5,509 nt of DNA from an uncultured Planctomycetaceae bacterium (lineage in GTDB: Bacteria > Planctomycetota > Planctomycetia > Planctomycetales > Planctomycetaceae), in the NCBI GenBank assembly GCA_903898975.1, contig CAIUHT010001049.1, positions 1-5,509 of the forward strand, read 5' to 3'. Position numbers and translations under genes: made by a program. Position 1 is the first letter of the stretch; the number at the start of each line of letters is the position of its first letter. This document shows, in pieces, positions 1 through 5,252 of the stretch. The notes beneath the pieces were generated by a model, which did no database searches, was not told where the DNA came from, and worked only from the letters and a program-made list of their open reading frames with translations.

Positions 1-1054
1 CCAGCAGGCGCATCAGCTCGCGGTAGTTCTCGATTCCCTTCACCGGGTTGGTGAGGATGCGCTCGATCACGCCGGGATAGGTCACTTCACCGAGGGCGAG
101 ATCGGCGATCCCGGCCTCGAAGTGTCGGCGGTTGGCGTTCACCGATCCCAGCAGCAGCTTGTTCCCCAGCACCCACTGGAGGTTGATCTTGTCGGAGGGG
201 ACCTGCACGCTGCGCTGACCGCCGGTGATGCTGGTCCAGACCTCGACGCCGTTGTGTCCCAGGATCTCCATCGCCTCAAACGCGACGGCGCTCGAACCGG
301 TCGCCTCGACGACCAGGTCGGGGCGTCCCACTTCAGCCGCGACGTCCTTGAGGGATTTCTCGGCGGTGCTGATGTAGTGGGCTCCCATGCCGGTGACGAT
401 TTCCGACTTGAGGTTGGGAGCCGCACCCCGGGCGAAGGTGTAGACCTCCAGTCCCCGCAGTCGCAGCACCAGCGTGGTCAGCAATCCAATCTGCCCCGAG
501 CCGGTCACGAACGCCAGCTTGGGGTCCCAGACCTGCAGTCGCCGCTGCGCCTCGTACGCCTGCTGCACCGCCTTCGCGGCACAGCTCATCGGTTCCGCCA
601 GGACGTGCAGGTGCTTGAGCCCCACCGGCATCTTCACGACGAACTCGGCATCGTCGACGTAGTACTCGGTCAGGAACCCATGCAGCAGGTTGATCCCCCG
701 CTCGTAATAGGTTTCCTCACTGGTGATGTCCGACCGGCCGATCGTGTCGTAAATCGAACCCCCGGGACGGCGGACGGTGCAGGTCACGTAGTCCCCCGGC
801 TTCACGTGCTTCACCGCCGGGCCGACCTCTTCGACGATGCCGAACGACTCATGCCCCAGCACGAGGAAGTTGTACCCCGGAGGAGCGTTGCCATACAGCG
901 CGTCGTTGATCTCGCGGTCGGTCGCGTCGACCCCCACCTTCAGCACCTTCACCAGTACCCCGCGTCCATTGGGAATCTGATGAATGGCCGGCTTGGTCAG
1001 CTCGGCGAGGTGCACGCTGTTGGGTTGGCCAGGACGGACGGCGACAGCTTTCAT
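1..1054 (-). CDS. Glucose 1-dehydrogenase-like zinc MDR dehydrogenase, 3' end cut by window edge
   Basis: This is a medium-chain alcohol dehydrogenase of the glucose 1-dehydrogenase type, expected to oxidise an aldose (or related polyol) to its lactone with NAD(P)+ in the cytoplasm. Numbered from the ATG at 1054, the catalytic-domain motif VGVDATDREI has Asp43 where most zinc dehydrogenases have Cys. LGHES supplies His68/Glu69 and AEPMS supplies Glu154. Asp, His and Glu in these places match, from memory, the zinc site of haloarchaeal (Haloferax) glucose dehydrogenase. The four-Cys structural-zinc loop is absent, as in that enzyme. The Rossmann fold shows GSGQIG at about 185-190, followed by YTFAR, whose Arg could favour NADP+. 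About 351 codons are present; relatives have about 357-365, so only a few residues are missing at the left edge. The start at 1054 (MKAVAV) matches the usual family N-terminus; an in-frame ATG at 1063 would add MHK. Neither has a clear Shine-Dalgarno. The exact sugar is not determined. Confidence 0.85.
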   Translation of the reverse strand, partial: MKAVAVRPGQPNSVHLAELTKPAIHQIPNGRGVLVKVLKVGVDATDREINDALYGNAPPGYNFLVLGHESFGIVEEVGPAVKHVKPGDYVTCTVRRPGGSIYDTIGRSDITSEETYYERGINLLHGFLTEYYVDDAEFVVKMPVGLKHLHVLAEPMSCAAKAVQQAYEAQRRLQVWDPKLAFVTGSGQIGLLTTLVLRLRGLEVYTFARGAAPNLKSEIVTGMGAHYISTAEKSLKDVAAEVGRPDLVVEATGSSAVAFEAMEILGHNGVEVWTSITGGQRSVQVPSDKINLQWVLGNKLLLGSVNANRRHFEAGIADLALGEVTYPGVIERILTNPVKGIENYRELMRLL

Positions 1055-1119
1055 CTTGTGCATGGTGGCGTTCAGAACTCGTACGGTTGACGAGGAAAAA
1101 GACCTCACTGAGCAGCGGC

Positions 1120-1146
1120 CCCGCCTGCGAAAAAACCGCAGACGGG
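1120..1146 (-). promoter_or_regulatory. Hairpin in the leader of the dehydrogenase gene
   Basis: An inverted repeat lies 66 bp upstream of the dehydrogenase start. Arms 1120-1129 and 1137-1146 pair over 9 of 10 positions (one C/A mismatch at 1124/1142) around an A-rich loop, which becomes a run of six U in minus-strand RNA. If transcription begins further upstream, the mRNA leader would carry a GC stem with a U-rich loop. It could be an attenuator, a protein-binding site or an inert repeat; only the pairing is certain. No U-tract follows the stem, so a classical terminator is unlikely. Confidence 0.35.
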
Positions 1147-1209
1147 CACAGGCCGGGCTGACCCAGCGGATGTGTTCCGGAATCCCGGGGCGGTTCGGCC
1201 TGTGGCCGA

Positions 1210-1226
1210 TCGGCCCCCCGGGCCGA
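1210..1226. other. Short perfect GC inverted repeat
   Basis: TCGGCCC (1210-1216) and GGGCCGA (1220-1226) pair perfectly around a CCC loop. The region just before it (1190-1213) has other GGCC pairings that could compete. It lies between the dehydrogenase leader and repeat copy A. No gene is visible from 1064 to 1398, and apart from this stem and the one at 1120-1146 I see nothing recognisable there. Confidence 0.4.
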
Positions 1227-1398
1227 CCCACCCTGCGGAGCATTCTAGGTCTCAAACAGCCAAGCGCCGAGTATGCAGCGTGCCGGGGGGCAGTGCGCAG
1301 CGTCAGCCAGCCGTCCGCGGCGGGTTGACGACTGGTCCGAGCGGTGATGGTTTCTTGCGATGGAGTGTCTGTTGGTCCCCTCCTGGCAGTGACAACAA

Positions 1399-1510
1399 GC
1401 CGACCCCGGTAGGGGTCACAGAAATGAGCCGGGGGTCGAGCGCAGCGAATACCCCCGGGACCAGCCCCACCCATCCTCGATCTGCCCCCTGGCGGGGTGC
1501 GTGAACGCGT
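1399..1510 (+). repeat. Three-hairpin intergenic repeat, copy A
   Basis: This is one copy of a composite repeat with three stems in fixed order. Stem 1 is GACCCC/GGGGTC at 1402-1407 and 1412-1417 with loop GGTA. Then comes the linker ACAGAAATGAG. Stem 2 is CCGGGGGT/ACCCCCGG at 1429-1436 and 1451-1458 with a 14-nt loop. A variable spacer follows, then stem 3 near 1484-1500, which is degenerate here because one arm has lost a base and the pair to T1498. The copy ends in GTGCGTGAACGCGT. Copy A is the most worn of the five. The architecture recalls REP/BIME elements of enterobacteria, but the sequence is not one I can name. Confidence 0.8.
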
Positions 1511-1605
1511 GGCCGATGGAATTTCGTGCGGTCGAATGGCCTGCCGATCCAGGTTGCAATGCACCCCGGCAAACGTGGGTTCTCGGATGGGCACCCAGCG
1601 GCCGG
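1494..1605 (+). repeat. Duplicated block downstream of repeat copy A (partner 1835-1946)
   Basis: This block recurs 341 bp further on with roughly 13 mismatches by hand alignment. It opens with the GGGGTGC arm of stem 3 and GTGAACGCGTGGCCGATGG. The first 67 bases differ from the partner at only about two positions, and divergence rises after that. With the hairpins before it, a unit of about 215 bp (1399-1605) has been duplicated as 1741-1946. Open frames through the block give similar arginine- and proline-rich peptides in both copies, which follows from the duplication and is not evidence of coding. Confidence 0.75.
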
Positions 1606-1626
1606 ACACGGAGGTCCGGGCTCCCG
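1573..1626 (+). repeat. 54-bp box shared with the far side of the gene cluster
   Basis: From ACGTGGGTTCTCGG through GGTCCGGGCTCCCG this box matches 4784-4836 in the same orientation with only one missing G in the second copy. Weaker relatives are visible at about 1671-1695, 1912-1950 and 5340-5371. The boxes always neighbour three-hairpin copies, so they look like part of the same composite element. No coding role is supported. Confidence 0.7.
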
Positions 1627-1740
1627 CGACGCTGGTGTTGGGCCCAGGCCCCGGTGGGTGTTGGGATGCACGCCCAGCGGCGGACACAGCGGTCCCTTCA
1701 CTCGCGATGTCGTCTTCAACCCCCCTATCGCTTGCGAAAG

Positions 1741-1851
1741 GCCGACCCCGATAGGGGTCACAGAAATGAGCCGGGGGTCGAGCGAAGCGAACACCCCCGG
1801 TTGGCGTCCCCACATCAAGCGCGGCACCCCGAGAGGGGTGCGTGAACGCGT
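1741..1851 (+). repeat. Three-hairpin intergenic repeat, copy B
   Basis: This is the best-preserved forward copy. Stem 1 is GACCCC/GGGGTC at 1744-1749 and 1754-1759 with loop GATA (copies A and C have GGTA). Stem 2 is at 1771-1778 and 1793-1800, with a loop containing CGAGCGAAGCGAAC. Stem 3 is GCACCCC/GGGGTGC at 1824-1830 and 1835-1841 with loop GAGA. The tail is GTGAACGCGT. All three stems are perfect, in contrast to copy A. Confidence 0.85.
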
Positions 1852-1946
1852 GGCCGATGGAATTTCGCGCGGTCGAATGGCCCGCCGATCCAGGTTGCAA
1901 TGGGCCCCGGCGCACGTCGGTTCCCGGATGGGCGTCCAACGGCCTG
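1835..1946 (+). repeat. Duplicated block downstream of repeat copy B (partner 1494-1605)
   Basis: This is the second copy of the block described at 1494-1605. It is shifted by 341 bp without obvious length change, and most differences lie in the distal half. It ends about 40 bp before the hairpin and transposase remnant at 1986-2283, so repeat material and transposon debris are adjacent. Confidence 0.75.
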
Positions 1947-1985
1947 GCACGTGCTCTCCCTCACCGGCCTCAACCGGATTGTGCC

Positions 1986-2010
1986 GGACATTGCCCGCAC
2001 GGCAATGTCC
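1986..2010. other. Perfect 10-bp inverted repeat at the edge of the transposase remnant
   Basis: GGACATTGCC (1986-1995) and GGCAATGTCC (2001-2010) are exact reverse complements around CGCAC. The right arm overlaps the ATG at 2005 of the transposase-like frame. It may mark a junction left by insertion or deletion, or be a chance product of remodelling. The pairing is certain; the role is unknown. Confidence 0.55.
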
Positions 2011-2283
2011 ACCAACAGCGAGTGCAAGGCGACTTGGCGTGTCGTCAAAAAACAACAACTGCCGAAGAAACCACCGGGGCTCGGCGAACTCATGACGTTG
2101 ATGGCCTGCCTGGGCGAATCCAACAACCCCGCCAAAGAACGCCCGCCCGGCCAGGAATCAATCTGGGTTGGCATCCGTCGAATGATCGACTTCGCGATCG
2201 CCTGGGACGCATTCGGCTCCGAGTCGCAACACGATGTGGAGAAACCACAGGCTGCGGTGACCGCCTACAGTCTCGCCAGGTAG
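2005..2283 (+). pseudogene. IS4/Tn5-type transposase, C-terminal remnant
   Basis: The plus-strand frame from 2005 to the TAG at 2281-2283 reads like the last 70-80 residues of an IS4-family transposase. TWRVVKKQQLPKKPP, then LGELMTLMACLG, a short NNPAKERPPG stretch, and IWVGIRRMIDFAIAWDAFG correspond to the Tn5-type C-terminal pattern (VKK-PPK-P, LGGFLGRK-DGEPG, W-G-R--DF). The LGGF-type motif is degraded to LGESNN. Homology appears to stop near 2230. The N-terminal DNA-binding region and the DDE catalytic core are absent: upstream sequence is repeat DNA. The frame's last 19 bases overlap the 3' end of the convergent TIM-barrel gene. It is non-functional as a transposase; residual expression cannot be excluded. 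The family call is from pattern recall. Confidence 0.72.
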
Positions 2284-3149
2284 TTGATGCTCTGCCGGAT
2301 GCTGGCGAGCGGGTCGGGCGACTGGTCTTGCTCGACGTGGCAATGTTCCACGCCGGCGGCCTGGGCCGCCTTGAGAATCGGTTCCCAGGAGAGAATGCCG
2401 TCCCCCAGTTCCTGGAAGGCATCCTCCGGAACCTTGCCGAACTCGGGCAGGGTCAGTCCGGGTTTCAGATCCTTCAGGTGCACTTGGGCGACCCGTCCCG
2501 AGAGTTTCTTGAGCAGGTCGGTCGGTTCCGCTCCCCCCACCTTGACCCAGAACACGTCCAGCTCAAAGAACATGTCGGGACTGAATTCCGACATGAACAC
2601 GTCGAACCCGGTCCGGCCACCGGCGAGCGGTTGGAACTCGAACGCGTGGTTGTGATACGAGAGGCGGATGCCCGCCCCCTTCGAGAGTTCGGCACCCTTG
2701 TTGAGATGGGCGGCGGTTTGCTTGTAGTCATCCAGCGTGGTGCGGTTCTTGTCGACCAGGTACGGCACAACCAGGTGCTTCAGCCCCGCCGCGTGGGCCT
2801 TGTCGACGATCTTGCGGAAGTCCTGGTAGCTGCTGTCGGTGGGATTCACCAGGGAATCCCATTCGAAGTGGCTCGAGTTCACCACCAGCCCCACGTCGCG
2901 GGCGGCCTTCAACTGCGCATCGGTCTGGCTGGGGAACCCTCCGAGTTCCGCCTGCTTGTAGCCGGCCGCCGCCACGGCCTTGATGGTGCCCACGGTGTCC
3001 TTTTCCATCAGCTTGCGGACCGTATACAGCTGCACGCCGATGTTCTTGCGGTAGACGTTGTCCTTGTCCAGTGCCGCACGCAGCGCGGTGGGCAGAGCGA
3101 TCGTGAAGGCGGCAGTGGACGCTTGGGCAAGGAAATCCCGGCGGTTCAT
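2265..3149 (-). CDS. Tat-exported sugar phosphate isomerase/epimerase-like TIM-barrel protein
   Basis: This 294-residue protein belongs to the xylose-isomerase-like TIM-barrel superfamily (COG1082 type). It opens with a twin-arginine signal: MNRRDFLAQ, then a hydrophobic stretch of small residues, ending near LRA at about 25, so export across the inner membrane in folded form is expected. The mature barrel begins around residue 36 (IGVQLYTVR, typical first strand). Likely metal- and substrate-site motifs are YHNH at 165-168, ELD at 196-198, HLKD at 224-227 and VEQD at 272-275 near the last strand. Members isomerise or epimerise sugars or keto-acid sugars with a divalent metal, and some relatives are lyases; the substrate here is unknown. 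The ATG at 3149 fixes the Tat motif at the terminus; no Shine-Dalgarno precedes it. It lies 72 bp downstream of the second TIM-barrel gene and is probably co-transcribed with it. No convincing terminator follows the stop. Confidence 0.9.
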   Translation of the reverse strand: MNRRDFLAQASTAAFTIALPTALRAALDKDNVYRKNIGVQLYTVRKLMEKDTVGTIKAVAAAGYKQAELGGFPSQTDAQLKAARDVGLVVNSSHFEWDSLVNPTDSSYQDFRKIVDKAHAAGLKHLVVPYLVDKNRTTLDDYKQTAAHLNKGAELSKGAGIRLSYHNHAFEFQPLAGGRTGFDVFMSEFSPDMFFELDVFWVKVGGAEPTDLLKKLSGRVAQVHLKDLKPGLTLPEFGKVPEDAFQELGDGILSWEPILKAAQAAGVEHCHVEQDQSPDPLASIRQSINYLARL

Positions 3150-3221
3150 GGCGGCTCGCTGGAAGACGGGAGTGGAGAAGAAAGCGGAGCAGAAACAGTC
3201 AGGTGGAGGACGAGTGCGACC

Positions 3222-4376
3222 TCACGCCGACGCCATGCCGTCGGTGAACACGGCACTGGTCAGAGACATTCCGGTGAGGTGGTCGTTGACCCACTGGATC
3301 CCCGCGCTGCAGGCTCCCAGCAGGTGGGGGGCCGGCGCAATCAAGGGGAGGATGCTGTCTTCCGCCTCGCTGTACAGCGGCATCAGATCGCCTCCCTGAA
3401 TGGCGCAGAAGCGGTCTCCCGCTCCGATCGCCAGCAGCAGCTTGGCGTAGCTCTCGAGATTGACCTCGCCTTCGCCATGCCCGCAGAACTGGTGTCCGCG
3501 CTGCGACCAGTCTTCGCTGATCATCAGGGTGGAGGCCCCCTCCAGATATTTGAAGTTCTTCGCATGACTCCCCACCACCCGCGGCGCGACGAACGGGCTG
3601 CTGAACCGCTGGGTCCAGCTTTCCCCGGCCCAGCAGTGGCTGGGGTCGCCCCAGACGCAGAGGGAGCGGTCGTAATCGGTCGCCATCAGCAGCAGGCCGA
3701 AATCCCGGGCGCAGATGGCTCCAGTGCCGGGGTGCAGCTCGTGGGCGAAGTAAGCGCCCAGTTCGTTGGCCCGCGCGCGGATGCGGGCGGTCTTGTTGCG
3801 GAACCGCTCGAGACCCTTGGCCAGCATGTCATCCCAGCCGAAGACCCAGGGATAGCCGCTGTGCAGCACGGGGTTGCCCCACAATCCCCAGAACCAGCCG
3901 AAGATATGGATGCCCAGGGCGGTGCCGGTCTCCAGCAGGCCCAGGATGTATTCCTCGGACCAGTCTTCGACATACTGCGTCCCCTTCGCCGCCACGGACG
4001 CCGGGACAAACTTGTCGGCATACTCCAGGCCCCAGTGGGCGCTCAGATGGGCGTAGCCGGCGCAGTGGGCACTGATGACCGGGGCGACGATCCCCGCGTC
4101 GGTCAGCGCCTGACGCACCTCGGCGGCGGGCCGGAAGACGATCTTGCCGTTGTCGCCGTGCCCGGGTCCGTGCAGCAGGTAGTTGGAGATCATCAGCGAC
4201 CGGGCACCGCAGCCGGTGGCGTAACCAGCGACGGCTTCCAGCGTTTTCAGAGAGCCGACCAGTTGCCCGGTCTCCACCCCGGCGATCAGGCTCACCGGCC
4301 GGCCGCAGGAAAGATTCAACCGGGCCCGGTTGGAGTCGAAGTAGGCGTTGAATTCTTTGAAAAAGAGCGGGTTCAT
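3222..4376 (-). CDS. Sugar phosphate isomerase/epimerase-like TIM-barrel protein, 384 aa
   Basis: This is a second xylose-isomerase-like TIM barrel, with no signal peptide or membrane segment, so probably cytoplasmic. Expected motifs occur in order: VISAHC at 100-105, HELHPGTGAI at 212-221 (Glu213 metal ligand), DPSHCWAGE at 244-252 (Asp244, His247), SHAKNF at 270-275 (His271, where HAKD is usual) and GHGEGE at 299-304. The last ligand motif, normally IE-ED, reads AIQGGD, so Gln327 stands where a metal-binding Glu is expected. At 384 residues it is longer than the usual 260-320; extra sequence lies in the N-terminal 60 residues and at 155-190, which is rich in aromatics. The ATG at 4376 was chosen because protein-like sequence begins there; in-frame sequence further upstream runs into hairpin repeats. 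No Shine-Dalgarno is visible. It is first in a likely two-gene unit with the Tat-exported paralogue. It probably acts on a sugar or sugar acid; the substrate is undetermined. Confidence 0.85.
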   Translation of the reverse strand: MNPLFFKEFNAYFDSNRARLNLSCGRPVSLIAGVETGQLVGSLKTLEAVAGYATGCGARSLMISNYLLHGPGHGDNGKIVFRPAAEVRQALTDAGIVAPVISAHCAGYAHLSAHWGLEYADKFVPASVAAKGTQYVEDWSEEYILGLLETGTALGIHIFGWFWGLWGNPVLHSGYPWVFGWDDMLAKGLERFRNKTARIRARANELGAYFAHELHPGTGAICARDFGLLLMATDYDRSLCVWGDPSHCWAGESWTQRFSSPFVAPRVVGSHAKNFKYLEGASTLMISEDWSQRGHQFCGHGEGEVNLESYAKLLLAIGAGDRFCAIQGGDLMPLYSEAEDSILPLIAPAPHLLGACSAGIQWVNDHLTGMSLTSAVFTDGMASA

Positions 4377-4471
4377 GTCTTGGGTCTCGGGGGAGGAATC
4401 TTCCGCATTGTTACCAGAGAGCCGGCCGAACGCAAAGCGATCACCACGGCTCGGCAGCTTCGAAATCGGCC

Positions 4472-4545
4472 GGGCGGGCCGGGGTAGGGCGGGACAGGGG
4501 TGGGGCGGCAGGGGGCCGGGTAGGACGGCACGGCCGCCCCACCCC
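4472..4545 (+). promoter_or_regulatory. G-run tract (possible quadruplex) overlapping a 12-bp hairpin
   Basis: The plus strand from 4472 to 4520 has nine runs of three or more G separated by 1-5 bases, meeting the usual quadruplex pattern more than twice over. Within it, GGGGTGGGGCGG (4497-4508) is the exact reverse complement of CCGCCCCACCCC (4534-4545), so the same DNA can form a 12-bp stem with a 25-nt loop. It lies 96-169 bp upstream of the ATG at 4376, where the promoter or leader of the two TIM-barrel genes should be. The G-rich strand is the template for that gene. A regulatory role is inference only. Confidence 0.4.
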
Positions 4546-4566
4546 GGTCGTTGCCGTTCGGTGCGA

Positions 4567-4595
4567 TCGGGGCCCGGCTTGAGACCGGGCCCCGA
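4567..4595. other. Perfect 11-bp GC inverted repeat
   Basis: Arms 4567-4577 (TCGGGGCCCGG) and 4585-4595 (CCGGGCCCCGA) pair without mismatch around the loop CTTGAGA. It resembles the stem of an intrinsic terminator, but no T-run follows on either strand. It sits about 190 bp upstream of the 384-aa gene. It may mark the upstream edge of that gene's promoter region or be another mobile-repeat remnant. Confidence 0.5.
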
Positions 4596-4717
4596 GTCTG
4601 GTCGATGGTGACTTGCCTGGGGGCCGACCCAAAACCGACCCGGGACCGCATCGCGGCTGCGGAGGCAGCGTTGGAGGACGCTGTTCGCGTGCCGCTGGAA
4701 ATCCACACGCCATTCGT

Positions 4718-4739
4718 CGCGTGGAACTTGTTCCACGCG
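4718..4739. promoter_or_regulatory. 22-bp perfect palindrome, possible operator or hairpin
   Basis: CGCGTGGAAC (4718-4727) and GTTCCACGCG (4730-4739) are exact reverse complements separated only by TT. Short central spacing and perfect symmetry suit a dimeric repressor site as well as a tight hairpin with a CTTG tetraloop. It lies about 340 bp upstream of the nearest start, far for an operator of that gene, so a repeat-element component is equally possible. Confidence 0.4.
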
Positions 4740-4766
4740 GGGACGGGGCCACCCTGTGTTTGGCGA

Positions 4767-4781
4767 GCCCGCCTGGCGGGC
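4767..4781. other. Short inverted repeat beside the shared 53-bp box
   Basis: GCCCGC (4767-4772) and GCGGGC (4776-4781) pair around CTG. It immediately precedes the shared box at 4784-4836 and may be its boundary. Confidence 0.35.
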
Positions 4782-4783
4782 GC

Positions 4784-4836
4784 ACGTGGGTTCTCGGATG
4801 GGCACCCAGCGCCGGACACGGAGGTCCGGGCTCCCG
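4784..4836 (+). repeat. 53-bp box, partner of 1573-1626
   Basis: This copy matches the box left of the gene cluster except for one missing G (AGCGCCGG against AGCGGCCGG). Near identity over about 3.2 kb in direct orientation implies recent spread or gene conversion. It precedes three-hairpin copy C by 42 bp; the left-hand box precedes copy B by 114 bp. Confidence 0.7.
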
Positions 4837-4878
4837 CTCCCCTGATGTCGTCTGGTCACGACGCGTCGGTGGAAACAG

Positions 4879-4987
4879 GCCGACCCCGGTAGGGGTCACA
4901 GAAATTAGCCGGGGGTCGAGCGAAGCGATACCCCCGGTGCCTGTCCCCCATCATCGGCTGGCACCCTGAAGGGGTGCGTGAAAGCGT
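4879..4987 (+). repeat. Three-hairpin intergenic repeat, copy C
   Basis: This is a forward copy with stem 1 at 4882-4887 and 4892-4897 (loop GGTA) and linker ACAGAAATTAG. Stem 2 is at 4909-4916 and 4930-4937 with a loop one base shorter (13) than in copies A and B. Stem 3 is GCACCC/GGGTGC at 4961-4966 and 4972-4977. Its tail, GTGAAAGCGT, differs from GTGAACGCGT at one base. The linker's TTAG in place of TGAG is shared with reversed copy D, so C and D look closer to each other than to A and B. Confidence 0.85.
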
Positions 4988-5103
4988 GATTTGGAAACCA
5001 GACGCGGGATTTGACGCGACCATTCACGTCGCAAACCACCAGTAGGTACGGCGTTTCCACCGTCGTCACATGCGGTCTGCGGCCCCGTGCGGTGGTCACA
5101 CAC
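4988..5103. other. Spacer between inverted repeat copies C and D
   Basis: This stretch has no relative elsewhere in the window and no recognisable gene. A minus-strand open frame crosses it, but it continues into the flanking repeats at both ends and has no motif I know. It separates the forward copy C from the reversed copy D. Confidence 0.5.
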
Positions 5104-5252
5104 GGGCTCCCGCACAGCACGTCGGTCCAGTGCGTCGCGACGGCCAAACCCAACCCGCGTCGATCGCGCCAGCAACGCGTTCACGCACCCCTCTCGGGGT
5201 GCAGCGGTTGGTTGGGGGCGGGTGACCGGGGGTGTTCGCTTCGCTCGACCCC
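5104..5252. repeat. Direct repeat unit 1 (257-bp period)
   Basis: Positions 5104-5252 equal 5361-5509 at about 145 of 149 positions. The four differences fall at 5113-5131, and 5134-5252 is identical. The unit contains most of three-hairpin copy D in reverse orientation. Because the window stops inside unit 2, the true repeat may be longer or continue as a tandem array. Confidence 0.85.

Noticed and set aside
122..1090. Plus-strand open frame of 322 codons
   Set aside because: It lies wholly antisense to the dehydrogenase, whose motifs are intact; composition is typical of a GC-rich shadow frame.
1303..2058. Minus-strand open frame of 251 codons through repeat copies A and B
   Set aside because: It contains the same peptide pattern twice because the DNA is duplicated. 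It has no family motif and no synonymous-type divergence between copies.
2235..2249. Possible terminator TGTGG-AGAAA-CCACA after the Tat-exported gene
   Set aside because: The stem is only 5 bp, with no T-run in the minus-strand reading; it also lies inside the transposase-like frame. Too weak to call.
1842..4487. Long plus-strand open frame (881 codons) opposite the TIM-barrel genes
   Set aside because: It is antisense to two genes with clear family motifs. Its translation is low-complexity (Arg/Gly/Val/Gln-rich) with no domain, as expected from the reverse frame of GC-rich codons.
4377..4859. N-terminal extension of the 384-aa protein to an upstream ATG at 4859
   Set aside because: The added 161 residues are encoded by the G-run tract, the inverted repeats and part of the 53-bp box, and look nothing like a TIM-barrel N-terminus. 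The frame is open because the DNA is GC-rich.
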